A stretch of 64,000 bases of DNA from SKUL01 sp964487545. GTDB taxonomy: Bacteria; Bacteroidota; Bacteroidia; Flavobacteriales_D; SKUL01. The DNA is taken from positions 1 to 64,000 of the forward strand of contig CAZARI010000012.1 of NCBI GenBank assembly GCA_964487545.1. The letters are read 5' to 3'. The position numbers and the translations under genes are program-made. The notes beneath the pieces are model-generated. The model saw only the letters and a list, made by a program, of their open reading frames with translations. It was not told where the DNA came from and did not search any database. Positions 52,300-61,442 of this stretch are shown one piece after another (positions within the stretch are counted from its first letter, which is position 1; each line of letters starts with the position of its first letter).

Positions 52300-52434
52300 T
52301 GACATTTGTACCGTTGGTTAATCATTGGTTGGTTAAAGCAAAAGATCACCCCTCGGGGTGAATTACAATTTGGTTAATGTAACTTTTGCACTAAACAGGC
52401 TGTCTATCTCAAAATGACAGCCTGTTTTTTTTTT
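52300..52434 (+). ncRNA. Candidate small RNA with TTGGTTAA repeats and orphan terminator
   Basis: After the terminator at 52162, no plus-strand gene occurs before the terminator at 52394-52434. The interval has TTGGTTAA three times (52314, 52329, 52370) and a short hairpin TCACCCC/GGGGTGA in between. A TACCGTTG box at 52309-52316 is one base off the -7 consensus. The 5' end is uncertain. Confidence 0.4.
52394..52434 (+). terminator. Orphan intrinsic terminator
   Basis: AACAGGCTGTC and GACAGCCTGTT pair perfectly over 11 bp across an 11-nt loop and are followed by ten T residues. The minus-strand reading has no T-run. The next gene starts at 52493. Confidence 0.85.
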
Positions 52435-52492
52435 GATTTTGTGGCTGAAAACGCTTACATTACAAAGGCTAAATCCCCTAAAACCACCGACT

Positions 52493-52840
52493 ATGAAAAT
52501 ACTCTCCAGAAAAGTAACTGCAAAGAAAAGACAGTTGATTAGCGTTCATGTCGATCGTTCCGCAATAGTGAAGTTCTTCACACCAATGCAATTTGAAAAG
52601 TACAAGAAAGGGCTTACCCACCATTATTGGGGCGGCTTTACTGAAGAAATGCCAGCTATTTTCGAGGTGCCGCAAAAAGGTTCTTATTTTGCCGTGGTTG
52701 AGCTAGGCACCTACAACAACCCGATTGCATTGACGGCCCGGGTGGAGGTTAAACCACCACAGTTTTCATATCTCAACGTAGAGGAGCAAAATGAAACCCG
52801 CCATCAGCTCGAAACCGAATACGACGATACGCTCGAATAA
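52493..52840 (+). CDS. DUF1883 domain protein
   Basis: This 115-residue soluble protein matches DUF1883 (MKILSRKVTAKKRQLISVHVDRSAIVKFF, then HHYWGGFTEEMPAIFEVPQKGSYFAVVELG). In other bacteria this domain is sometimes fused to a TIR domain, which ties the family to signalling or defence; no fusion is seen here. The acidic tail (ETEYDDTLE) is unusual. The ATG at 52493 is the natural start; a frame from 52433 adds sequence from the terminator region. Confidence 0.75.
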   Translation: MKILSRKVTAKKRQLISVHVDRSAIVKFFTPMQFEKYKKGLTHHYWGGFTEEMPAIFEVPQKGSYFAVVELGTYNNPIALTARVEVKPPQFSYLNVEEQNETRHQLETEYDDTLE

Positions 52841-52860
52841 TTTCAACTTGTTTATACTTT

Positions 52861-52890
52861 AAATCCCGCAATACCAGCGGGATTTTTTTT
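52861..52890 (+). terminator. Terminator of the DUF1883 gene
   Basis: ATCCCGC and GCGGGAT pair over 7 bp and are followed by eight T residues, 23 nt after the stop codon. Confidence 0.8.
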
Positions 52891-52900
52891 ATTTGCACCC

Positions 52901-53695
52901 ATGAAACATTTAATTTTGATTATTCTGGTGAGCTGTTGCGCCTGTTCTTGTTCAGAAAACGACAGCCAAAAGCAAGCAAATTCTGCACCTGCAGAACAAA
53001 CCCATGCAGATCCACATAGGGCGGAGCAAACATCCGCCAAACCAGAAGTCGCTCCGGCACTACTCACCCAGCAGAATCATGAGGACATCCTCACACAATA
53101 CTGGAATAGCAACGCCGAACGCAAAGTCCGGCTGATTACCAACAAAGGTCATATCGATATTCGGCTATTCGAAGAAACCCCCGTACACAGCAGCACTTTT
53201 TTGTATCTCGTTAAGAAAAATTACCTCGAAGAAACCTTGTTTACCCGCGTGGTGCCAGGATTTATCATTCAAGGTGGATCTTCAGACAGCGAAGAATTGA
53301 GCATGAAAAACATGCGCATCGGATCTTTCAACCCCAAACCCGAGTTTCGCCCGCACCTCATTCACCGGCGAGGAGCAGTTTCCATGGCCCGACAATATGA
53401 CGACAATCCCGAAAAGCTTTCGTCACCTTTTAATTTTTTCATTGTGGTCGGTCGCACTTTCAACACACCGCAACTGATGGCCATGGAGCGCGATCATAAT
53501 AAAACGTTTTCTGAACAGCATCGCAGCGTTTACGAAAGGGTTGGTGGGGCGCCCCATCTTGACGGTGACCACACGGTGTTTGGAGAGGTTATAGCGGGAA
53601 TGGACGTGGTGGATGCCATTAGCAACGTGGAAACCGATTCGCGCGAATGGCCCGTAGAAGACATTAAAATAGAGGCCGTAGAGCTGCTACCGTGA
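52901..53695 (+). CDS. Lipoprotein cyclophilin-type peptidyl-prolyl isomerase
   Basis: The 264-residue protein starts with a lipoprotein signal rich in Cys (LIILVSCCACSCSEN), then a linker of about 45 residues rich in Ala, Gln and His. The cyclophilin domain follows (ITNKGHIDIRLFEETPVHSSTFLYLVKKNYLEETLFTRVVPGFIIQGG, HTVFGEVIAGMDVVDAI). It has an insertion near residues 185-215. It likely assists folding of exported proteins in the periplasm. Confidence 0.9.
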   Translation: MKHLILIILVSCCACSCSENDSQKQANSAPAEQTHADPHRAEQTSAKPEVAPALLTQQNHEDILTQYWNSNAERKVRLITNKGHIDIRLFEETPVHSSTFLYLVKKNYLEETLFTRVVPGFIIQGGSSDSEELSMKNMRIGSFNPKPEFRPHLIHRRGAVSMARQYDDNPEKLSSPFNFFIVVGRTFNTPQLMAMERDHNKTFSEQHRSVYERVGGAPHLDGDHTVFGEVIAGMDVVDAISNVETDSREWPVEDIKIEAVELLP

Positions 53696-53764
53696 TGATT
53701 TAAAAATGATGCTGATCCATTTTAAAGTCATAGGCGAAAATTCCAGCATCTGCGGCATTTCACT

Positions 53765-54151
53765 TTAAAAACTTTCAATCGCTACAAAGTTCAGCGGAAC
53801 ATCTACTGTGCGCTGATAATCGTTGCCCGCCTCAAGCATATCGTCGTCGTCCTCTTCATACACCCAGTTGATGGTCATTTCACTTTTTCCGCTTTTCTCG
53901 AGCTTGCTCATTTTTTTGAACACCTCAAGCAAAACTTTTGCACTGCTGGTATTAAAATATTCTAGCGCAACATTCAATTCTGTTTTATGAGCTGGCGATT
54001 CGAGATATTGATCGAGCCATTGATTCATCGGATCAAAAAATTTGAACGAATCTTCCGGAACTGATTTCCCCCTGATTTCCAACTTCCCCGACTCACCGTC
54101 AAACATAATCCTCGGTGTTTTATCGGTTTCTTCGACATGATATTTTTGCAT
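53765..54151 (-). CDS. SiaC family regulatory phosphoprotein (DUF1987)
   Basis: The 128-residue protein has the SiaC pattern TPRIMFDGESGKLEIRGKSVPED and the phosphorylation region ALEYFNTSSAKVLLEVFKKM. In Pseudomonas, SiaC is controlled by the kinase SiaB and phosphatase SiaA and activates the diguanylate cyclase SiaD. No SiaA, SiaB or SiaD gene occurs nearby, so this is a stand-alone copy. A TATCTTTA box at 54174-54181 may be its -7 element. Confidence 0.82.
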   Translation of the reverse strand: MQKYHVEETDKTPRIMFDGESGKLEIRGKSVPEDSFKFFDPMNQWLDQYLESPAHKTELNVALEYFNTSSAKVLLEVFKKMSKLEKSGKSEMTINWVYEEDDDDMLEAGNDYQRTVDVPLNFVAIESF

Positions 54152-54303
54152 CTTGGTTTGACTTTGTATTAATTAAAGATAACAACAAATCGGCAGTTAA
54201 TTGATGTATTTTTAACCCGAGCAACCTCGCCTTTTCTCCGAAAGGATTCGTTTAGAATTTATTATTTCGCAGGTGGCAATTTTCTTGAAAATCATAAAAA
54301 AAC

Positions 54304-54726
54304 ATGCACAGAATTCTTCAACTCTACGATCAGGTCAACCATTTTGGCCGCTTTATGGGCATGCAACTCGAGGTGATTAAACCCGGTGAAATCATCTACC
54401 GAATGCCCGTAACCGAGCAGCACCTTGCCCACCCGATGGCCATTCACGGTGGAGCGCTCGCTGCTATGATGGATGCAGTTTTAGGTGTTGCTGCCCTTTC
54501 GTTGGCAGTAGAAAACAATAACCTGGTTTCCACCGTTGAATTTAAAATCAACTACTTCAGACCTGTAAAGCCCGGCGATCTGTTAGTTGGCCGTGGTGTG
54601 GTGGACTTTTCTGGCAACCGGTTAATCTATTCTTCGGGCGAAATAAAAAGTGAAAACACCAGTGAAGTATTGGCGAGGGGCACAGGAACTTTTAACCAGT
54701 ATCCTGCCGAAAAACTCGGTTTCTAG
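54304..54726 (+). CDS. PaaI-family thioesterase (hotdog fold)
   Basis: This 140-residue protein has the hotdog signature HPMAIHGGALAAMMDAVLG and the strand STVEFKINYFRPVKPGDL. Members hydrolyse acyl-CoA thioesters, PaaI-like. It overlaps the convergent acyltransferase gene by 4 nt, ending in a shared CTAG. Confidence 0.88.
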   Translation: MHRILQLYDQVNHFGRFMGMQLEVIKPGEIIYRMPVTEQHLAHPMAIHGGALAAMMDAVLGVAALSLAVENNNLVSTVEFKINYFRPVKPGDLLVGRGVVDFSGNRLIYSSGEIKSENTSEVLARGTGTFNQYPAEKLGF

Positions 54727-55475
54727 TCGTCCTTTTTGCTTCTTATTTTACGATAACGCTCGCTCTGTTCGATGGCATCCATAATTTCTCGGAGGATGAA
54801 TTCCGGCGCGGCATCATAGTCAATTTCCAAGGGCGCTTTAAAATGCAATTTAAGCTCCACTCCCCGCTTTTTCATTTTCAGACCCTTTTTGTCGAAGGCT
54901 TTGCGCAGTCCTTGTACGGTAACTGGCACCACCACCGGTCTAGCTTGCTTGATGATGTGTGCCGTTCCTCTTCTGGCGGGTTGAAAAGGCGTGGTGGTTC
55001 CCTGTGGAAAGGTAATGACCCAACCCGCGTCTAAGGCCTGACGAATTCTGGTAATATCGTTGAACGCTACCGGACGATCTACATTTTTACCTGCGTGTCG
55101 CCAGGTCCGTTTGGTGGTCACCGCTCCTGTATAAGCAAAGACCTTGGGCAACAAGCCGTCTTTCATGGTTTCTTCTGCCGCGATATAAAAAGTATTGAGT
55201 CGGGGCGTGAAAAGATACCAGGGAATGCCGATTCTCGACTGCCCTATTCTTCGTGCTGCAAAGGCGTGATACATCAGAATAACATCAGAAAAATAGGTCT
55301 CGTGATTGGCGACAAAAAGAACATTATCAGTGGGCAGATCATCGAGTACTTCGAGGCCGGTGACATTGGTTCGATTAAAAACCTTGTACATCGGAAAAGT
55401 CCACATGCCAATTGCGCTCATAAGTAGCCTACGCAAAAGAAGATAATGGCCAAAAGTATTTCTGCGAAAAATCAT
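54723..55475 (-). CDS. PlsC-type 1-acylglycerol-3-phosphate acyltransferase family protein
   Basis: The 250-residue protein has the acyltransferase motif VANHETYFSDVIL, here with five residues between His and Asp instead of four, and FPQGTTTPF in place of FPEGTR. It is a lipid acyltransferase related to PlsC with a membrane N-terminus. The start MIFRRN at 55475 is chosen because a perfect promoter box (TACCTTTG) lies 30 nt upstream, inside the longer frame from 55583 that would otherwise add 36 residues. The exact acyl acceptor is not known. Confidence 0.8.
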   Translation of the reverse strand: MIFRRNTFGHYLLLRRLLMSAIGMWTFPMYKVFNRTNVTGLEVLDDLPTDNVLFVANHETYFSDVILMYHAFAARRIGQSRIGIPWYLFTPRLNTFYIAAEETMKDGLLPKVFAYTGAVTTKRTWRHAGKNVDRPVAFNDITRIRQALDAGWVITFPQGTTTPFQPARRGTAHIIKQARPVVVPVTVQGLRKAFDKKGLKMKKRGVELKLHFKAPLEIDYDAAPEFILREIMDAIEQSERYRKIRSKKDD

Positions 55476-55505
55476 TGAAGTCAGGTTGACTACGCTATCT
55501 AACTG

Positions 55506-55513
55506 CAAAGGTA
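55506..55513 (-). promoter_or_regulatory. -7 box for the acyltransferase gene
   Basis: TACCTTTG on the minus strand is a perfect TAnnTTTG box; transcription would begin near 55500, just upstream of the ATG at 55475. Confidence 0.5.
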
Positions 55514-55649
55514 CAGCATCGGCAGTAGAAAAATGGAAGCGAACTGCCTCAGCGATGCTGAAGACATTCCACCAATTTGCCATAAGACATTGAAATCGAC
55601 GCCAATTAGCTATGGGTCATTTACAACTAAAACAAAGCAACTCCAACCG

Positions 55650-58115
55650 TTAAAAAGGATCTACATCCAGCGCGATCTGAACACTACGGTTATTCTTCTC
55701 GCTATAAAACGTTGAGATGTGTCCACGGATGACTTCACGACTTTTCTTAAATGAGAGCGATTTTTCAAGTTTGAGAATAATCTGCTTTTGATACCGGTTT
55801 TTAACCCGAGCCACTGGCAGATATTCCGGTCCGAGTACCCGATCGGCAAATGTAGTGCGAAGCAAACGCGCCATGATCGCTGCCCGTTCATCGAGCGTAT
55901 TCCGGTCGCGGTGCCGCAAAACCATGGCCACGATGCGGTAATACGGCGGATAATTGAACTGCCTTCTTTCTACCAATTCCTGCTGGGCCATTCCCGCAAA
56001 GTCATTGTCAATCACCTTGCGGATAATCCAGTGATAAGGCTGCCAGGTCTGAATAACCACCTTTCCACGTATGCTCTTGCGACCTGCCCTACCGGCCACT
56101 TGCGTCAGCAATTGAAATGAGCGTTCAAACGATCGGAAATCAGGAAAATTGAGCATGCTGTCGGCACTCATCACCCCCACCAACGAAACGTTATTGAAGT
56201 CCAGACCTTTGGTCACCATCTGCGTTCCAACCAGGATATCGATTTCTCCCGATTCAAAACGACTAATGATTTCGTGGTGGGCATTCTTTGAACGGGTGGT
56301 ATCGTAGTCCAGACGTGACACGCGCACTCCGGGGAAAAATTCCGGTAGGTGATCTTCAATTTTTTCGGTTCCAAAACCGAGCATCGAAAGCTTGGCACTT
56401 CCACACTTCCCGCATTTAACGGGCGGTTTATACCGGTTGCCGCAGTAATGACAAACCAGCAGATGAATGTGTTTGTGATACGTTAAACTCACATCGCATT
56501 GGGTGCATTCGGGCGCCCAGCCACACGTTTCGCACGACCACAACGAGGCGTATCCCCGGCGATTCTGAAACAAAATTACCTGGGTTTTTGCATCGAGTGC
56601 AGCTTTGATATGCTGAAGCAAAAACGAACTAAAATGCGATTTCATCGTGCGATCTTTGGTCTCCTTCTTCAGATCGGCGATTAAAATTTCAGGCATCTGA
56701 ATGCCTCCAAAACGCTCTTGCAATTCAACCAGTCCGTATTTTTTAGTCTGCACATTGTTTAAGGTCTCCAGCGACGGAGTGGCCGAGCCGAGCAACACTT
56801 TCGCCTGATGCATGGTAGCCAGAACAATAGCCGAATCGCGGGCGTGATATCGCGGGGCAGGATTAAATTGTTTGTAGGAGGCGTCGTGTTCTTCATCTAC
56901 AACGATCAGCCCCAGATCGTGAAAAGGCAAAAACATGGCCGACCGCGCTCCAATCACGAGTTTAAACCGTCCTGACTGGGACTGCAAATGCCGCCAAACT
57001 TCTGCCCGTTCTTGTTGGTTAAACCGAGAGTGATACACCGCAATCGCATCGCCAAAATGTTTCTGCAACCGCTGAATGATCTGGGCTGTTAACGCGATCT
57101 CGGGCAAAAGATAAAGTACCTGCCTGCCGCTGCGCAGATAATCTTCGATCAGCCCGATATAAATTTCGGTTTTTCCACTGCCGGTGACGCCGTGCAGCAG
57201 ATTCACATCATGACTTTTAAATTGCTCCTTAACTTCTGTCATCACCCGCTGTTGATCAGGGCTTAGAATTTTGGGAGCAAAGGTCTCGCCATCAAACCGA
57301 CTCAGGCGACCGGTTTCGAGTGTCAAAATCTGAACAATTTCCTTTTTAACCAGAGCGTTCAGTGTGGCGTGAGTGGTTTTGGCGAAATCGATCAAATCAC
57401 TTTTTCGCACCCTATCGCTGTCTTTGTCCTGTCGCAGCAGGTGAATCAGCCCCATCAGCAATTCGAGTTGTTTTGGTGCTTTGTTCAATTCATCAAAGAC
57501 GCGGTGCAGCGCTTGATCGTCGAGTAGCGAAGAGTGCAACTGAACATAATCGGTGGTTTTGGGCTTAAACTTTTCGCGCAACTCCTCCTCCACCACAATA
57601 CACTCTTTTTCGAGCATTGATTTGATCACCGGATAGACGCTTTTGAGCTCCAGCATAGCCGAAACGTCTGCAAGACTCAGCCAGGGATTCATTTCAAGGG
57701 CTTGATATATCAGAAATTCACGGTCCTCAAGCCGGTCGGTTTCGGTAAATTCAGGGTTGAGTAAAACACGCGTTTCGCTGACCAGCCGCAGACTTCCGGG
57801 CAGTGCGGCTACCATTACCTCACCCAGCGTACACATGTAGTAATCGCTCATCCAGTCCCACAATTTAAACTGGATGGGATTCACCACCGGTGCCTCGTCG
57901 AGCACTTCATCTACATACTTGGCTTGATAGTGCTCAGGTGGTTTTTCGTGCACCATTTTTACCAAAGCCGAGTACCGTCTGGACTTGCCAAATTGCACCA
58001 CCACACGCACACCCGGCTTCACCAAGTGGCTCATCTCTTGCGGCACGCGATAGGTAAATAATTGCTCTAGTGCCACTGGAATGATGACATCAACGAAATA
58101 GGTTTTGCGTTCCAT
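55650..58115 (-). CDS. priA: Primosomal replication protein N' (PriA helicase)
   Basis: PriA restarts stalled replication forks. The 821-residue protein contains the DNA-binding domain (FVDVIIPVALEQLFTYRVPQ), Walker A (LLHGVTGSGKTEIYIGLIE), DEEHD box, and the zinc-binding region with eight cysteines (CETCGWAPECTQCDVS, CHYCGNRYKPPVKCGKCG). The C-terminal helicase motifs GTQMVTKGLDFNNVSLVG and QVAGRAGRKSIRGKVVIQT follow. It lies between the acyltransferase gene and the divergent symporter. Confidence 0.96.
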   Translation of the reverse strand: MERKTYFVDVIIPVALEQLFTYRVPQEMSHLVKPGVRVVVQFGKSRRYSALVKMVHEKPPEHYQAKYVDEVLDEAPVVNPIQFKLWDWMSDYYMCTLGEVMVAALPGSLRLVSETRVLLNPEFTETDRLEDREFLIYQALEMNPWLSLADVSAMLELKSVYPVIKSMLEKECIVVEEELREKFKPKTTDYVQLHSSLLDDQALHRVFDELNKAPKQLELLMGLIHLLRQDKDSDRVRKSDLIDFAKTTHATLNALVKKEIVQILTLETGRLSRFDGETFAPKILSPDQQRVMTEVKEQFKSHDVNLLHGVTGSGKTEIYIGLIEDYLRSGRQVLYLLPEIALTAQIIQRLQKHFGDAIAVYHSRFNQQERAEVWRHLQSQSGRFKLVIGARSAMFLPFHDLGLIVVDEEHDASYKQFNPAPRYHARDSAIVLATMHQAKVLLGSATPSLETLNNVQTKKYGLVELQERFGGIQMPEILIADLKKETKDRTMKSHFSSFLLQHIKAALDAKTQVILFQNRRGYASLWSCETCGWAPECTQCDVSLTYHKHIHLLVCHYCGNRYKPPVKCGKCGSAKLSMLGFGTEKIEDHLPEFFPGVRVSRLDYDTTRSKNAHHEIISRFESGEIDILVGTQMVTKGLDFNNVSLVGVMSADSMLNFPDFRSFERSFQLLTQVAGRAGRKSIRGKVVIQTWQPYHWIIRKVIDNDFAGMAQQELVERRQFNYPPYYRIVAMVLRHRDRNTLDERAAIMARLLRTTFADRVLGPEYLPVARVKNRYQKQIILKLEKSLSFKKSREVIRGHISTFYSEKNNRSVQIALDVDPF

Positions 58116-58131
58116 ACTAATTTGGGGTGAG

Positions 58132-58139
58132 CGAAAATA
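58132..58139 (-). promoter_or_regulatory. -7 box for priA
   Basis: TATTTTCG on the minus strand matches TAnnTTTG at five of six positions, 16 nt before the ATG at 58115. Confidence 0.35.
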
Positions 58140-58229
58140 AGATTAATTCACATCGAAGCACGGAAAACTTCTCAGACCAATCAAACGATTTTTTGAACAC
58201 TTTTGCCTTTACATACCAATGGCTTCACC

Positions 58230-59996
58230 ATGCTTCACTTTATCGACATTCTCATCATCGTCGCCTTCTTCGTCCTATCGTTCGTCATTGCGATGTATTA
58301 CCGAAAAGAGGCGGGCAAAGACCTCAACAGTTTCTTTTTGGGCGGAAGAAATCTGCCGTGGTACATTGCTGGGTTATCGATGGTAGCCACCACATTTGCT
58401 GCCGACACACCGCTGGCAGTTACAGAAATGGTGGCCACTCAAGGCATTGCGGGCAATTGGCTGTGGTGGTGCATGCTGGCTGGCGGAATGTTTACCACCT
58501 TTTTCTTTGCGCGCTTGTGGCATCGTGCCGAAGTGCTGACTGAAGTAGAATTTATCGAACTGCGATACACTGGTAAAGCGGCGGCGTGGTTGCGCGGATT
58601 CAAGTCGCTGTATCTTGGTTTATTTATGAACGTGTTGGTCATTGGCTGGGTCAATCTGGCAATGATTGCTATTCTGGAAGTGTTCTTTGAGATGTCGTCT
58701 CAAAACGCTTATTGGATCACCGGTCTGGCATTGCTGGTTGCTGCCGCTTACTCTGCCATTTCCGGATTAAAGGGAGTAGCAGTTACCGATTCGATGCAGT
58801 TTATTGTAGCCATGACAGGAACAGTAATTCTTTCGGTGCTGGTCATCAAAAGCGAAAAAATAGGTGGAATTAGCGGATTAAAAGCACAATTGCCAGAGGG
58901 CTCATTAAACTTTTTGCCCGTGCTCGGAAATGAAGGAGCAGATGGAAACACGCTGGTATTAAGTGCTGCAAGTTTCTTTGCTTTCATCGGAATTCAATGG
59001 TGGGCCAGTTGGTATCCCGGTGCAGAACCCGGCGGTGGTGGATACGTCGCACAGCGAATGATGAGTACTCGAACGCAAAAAGACGCCATTTATGCCACCT
59101 TGTTTTTTCAAGTGGCACACTATTGTGTTCGTCCCTGGCCTTGGATTCTGGTGGGCTTGGCGTGTATTATTCTCTATCCCGATCTGAGTGATGCTGAATT
59201 GAAAAACGGCTACGTGATGGCCATGAAAGAATTTCTTCCGGTGGGGCTGCGCGGGCTATTGCTCGTTGCATTTTTTGCTGCTTACCTCAGCACCATCAGC
59301 ACGCAACTCAACTGGGGCGCGGGCTACGTGGTCAACGATTTTTACAAACGATTTTTGAAACCCGCTTCAAGCGATAAGCATTTAATTTTAATCAGCCGTT
59401 TGAGCACACTCGGCATCATGGTCTTGGGTTTGGGTATTACCCAGTTTTTTGACTCCATTTCGGGGGTGTGGTTATTTATTGTTGAATGCGGAGCTGGTCT
59501 TGGTCTGGTTCTGATTATGCGCTGGTTTTGGTGGCGCATCAACGCGTGGAGTGAAATCACCGCCACACTGGTGCCCTTTATCGGCTTTGCACTGAGCCGA
59601 TTTGTTTTTAAATGGGAACATCCGTATGGATTCTTTTTCACGGTTGCACTAACAACGGTGTCGTGGGTAGCGGTTACCTTGCTCACCAAACCCACCAAAA
59701 CCGAACACCTTCAGGACTATTATAAAAAAGTGGATCCGGGTGGATGGTGGCCAGCACATATCAAAAATACAAACACACAGCACCGGGCAGAGTTCAGATA
59801 TCTGTTTCTGGCTTGGCTGCTTTCAATTATTATGACCTACTCTATCCTCTTTTTAATTGGAAAAGTAATTTTGCAGGAGTGGTCTGAAGCTTTTGCCGTA
59901 CTTTTAAGTGCCGCAATTTCATTTTTCGGACTAATTGCGGTCTTGCGAAAAACCAGCATTTTTAACAATGGTGAAAATAAACCGGTTCGTCGGTAA
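58230..59996 (+). CDS. Sodium:solute symporter (SSS family)
   Basis: The 588-residue protein has 13 or more membrane helices and SSS motifs such as FFLGGRNLPWYIAGLSMVATTFAADTPLAV and VAFFAAYLSTISTQLNWGAGYVVNDFYKRF. The family co-transports Na+ with sugars, amino acids or organic acids. The substrate is not evident from context. ATG 58230 is preferred; a TTG at 58203 would add nine residues. Confidence 0.9.
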   Translation: MLHFIDILIIVAFFVLSFVIAMYYRKEAGKDLNSFFLGGRNLPWYIAGLSMVATTFAADTPLAVTEMVATQGIAGNWLWWCMLAGGMFTTFFFARLWHRAEVLTEVEFIELRYTGKAAAWLRGFKSLYLGLFMNVLVIGWVNLAMIAILEVFFEMSSQNAYWITGLALLVAAAYSAISGLKGVAVTDSMQFIVAMTGTVILSVLVIKSEKIGGISGLKAQLPEGSLNFLPVLGNEGADGNTLVLSAASFFAFIGIQWWASWYPGAEPGGGGYVAQRMMSTRTQKDAIYATLFFQVAHYCVRPWPWILVGLACIILYPDLSDAELKNGYVMAMKEFLPVGLRGLLLVAFFAAYLSTISTQLNWGAGYVVNDFYKRFLKPASSDKHLILISRLSTLGIMVLGLGITQFFDSISGVWLFIVECGAGLGLVLIMRWFWWRINAWSEITATLVPFIGFALSRFVFKWEHPYGFFFTVALTTVSWVAVTLLTKPTKTEHLQDYYKKVDPGGWWPAHIKNTNTQHRAEFRYLFLAWLLSIIMTYSILFLIGKVILQEWSEAFAVLLSAAISFFGLIAVLRKTSIFNNGENKPVRR

Positions 59997-60093
59997 ATGA
60001 AAGTAATTGATCGAAAATCAACAAGTTTTGAGAATTGCCCAATTTTTCATTATTTGGTGCAGCGATTCTAAACCAAACTAAAAGAACGTGAAT

Positions 60094-60987
60094 ATGACCA
60101 TTTTCAACCCAAAAATTGTCTTTATACTGATCGCTGCTCTGGCTTTTCAAAGCTGTGTGGAAAGCACCGACTCAGGCGACAAAAGATCGGACGATGACGA
60201 GATCAATCAAATTGATCCGAACAAAAGCAATATTATGAGCGTTGGCGATGCCATCTTCAGCGTTCCAAGTCCGGTACAAACTGCCATGCTGCTCGAATCA
60301 TCCGGTGCAGACTACGACGCCAGTCTGCCCAATTCAGTTCAAAATCTCAGCAACTATGTATTGGAAACCGACAAGGGTTTGATACTGGGCATATATGGTG
60401 CAGACCTTGCCTACAATGCCATTTTCGGGAAAAACCAGGAGGCCATCTCCTATCTGGGTGCGATTGAAAAGCTGGCCAACGACCTTGACCTGGCCAACGC
60501 CGTAGACCCGTCAATTGTGAAGCGATTCAGTCAGAATTTAAATCATCGCGATTCCATGCTGGTGCTCTCCACTACTTTTTTCAGGGCGAGCGACACCTAT
60601 CTGAAAGAAAACGACCGAAACAATTTGGCTGCCTTGGTTCTAATCGGTGGATGGGTGGAAGGAATGTATCTCGCCTACAATTCGGTGGAGAACAATGGTG
60701 AAGTTGCCGAACGTATCGCTGAGCAAAAAATCACCTTGAACAATATTGTTGGGCTGATGAATTCGCTCGAGCAGGAAGAGCGTCTTGGCAACCTGACTAC
60801 GCTACTCACCGATTTACAAACCGTTTTTGAGGGTGTTGAAGCCACGTACGAATATCAGCGTCCGGAAGTAGATGCCGATAACAAAGTGACCACGCTCAAA
60901 AGCGCAACCACGTTCACAATAACCGACGAGCAATTGAACCAAATCGGCGAAAAAGTGGAAGCCCTTCGAAATTCGATAGTAGGATAA
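60094..60987 (+). CDS. Lipoprotein of unknown function
   Basis: A 297-residue protein with a lipobox (ALAFQSCVES). The mature part is acidic at the start (DSGDKRSDDDEIN), then mostly alpha-helical (SVGDAIFSVPSPVQTAMLLESSG, GWVEGMYLAYNSVENN). I recall similar Bacteroidetes lipoproteins without assigned function. It is followed 20 nt later by the gene at 61008 and is probably co-transcribed with it. A GTG 6 nt upstream is an alternative start. Confidence 0.75.
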   Translation: MTIFNPKIVFILIAALAFQSCVESTDSGDKRSDDDEINQIDPNKSNIMSVGDAIFSVPSPVQTAMLLESSGADYDASLPNSVQNLSNYVLETDKGLILGIYGADLAYNAIFGKNQEAISYLGAIEKLANDLDLANAVDPSIVKRFSQNLNHRDSMLVLSTTFFRASDTYLKENDRNNLAALVLIGGWVEGMYLAYNSVENNGEVAERIAEQKITLNNIVGLMNSLEQEERLGNLTTLLTDLQTVFEGVEATYEYQRPEVDADNKVTTLKSATTFTITDEQLNQIGEKVEALRNSIVG

Positions 60988-61007
60988 AAAACTAACAACC
61001 ACGTATT

Positions 61008-61418
61008 ATGCGATTGACCCTTATTTTATTCTTCAGCCTTTTTCTTACACTCGGAAGTTTTGCGCAGTGCGACACCATTGCAAATGCATGTGTAAAACAC
61101 ATCAATAATGACTACATCTCCGATGGACAGCTTTATCGGTCGCTGCTATACGAAGATCAGGTGGCTGAATTCCGCACCATTTTTTATGGCGGAACCACCT
61201 ACCGTTTGGCTGCATGCAGTGGATTTGAAGATGGAAACCTGATTTTCTCAGTTTACGACACCAAGCGAAATCTGCTTTTCAGAAACAGTGAATTCGATCA
61301 TTCTCCTTTTTGGAATTTTGACGTAGAATCAACGATGGAAGTGATTGTAGAAGCCCAACTCGACCAAAGTAAACTTAATTCTGGTTGTGCTGTTTTACTC
61401 ATAGGCTTTGAACCATAA
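61008..61418 (+). CDS. Small exported protein, unknown function
   Basis: A 136-residue protein with a signal peptide (LILFFSLFLTLGSFAQ). The mature part is beta-rich with four Cys, likely two disulfides (QCDTIANACVKH, LAACSGFEDG, NSGCAVLLIG). Similar short proteins occur next to lipoproteins in Bacteroidetes. No function can be assigned. A terminator follows. Confidence 0.72.
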   Translation: MRLTLILFFSLFLTLGSFAQCDTIANACVKHINNDYISDGQLYRSLLYEDQVAEFRTIFYGGTTYRLAACSGFEDGNLIFSVYDTKRNLLFRNSEFDHSPFWNFDVESTMEVIVEAQLDQSKLNSGCAVLLIGFEP

Positions 61419-61442
61419 CCCTACCGAAAGTTTTCCGTAGAA

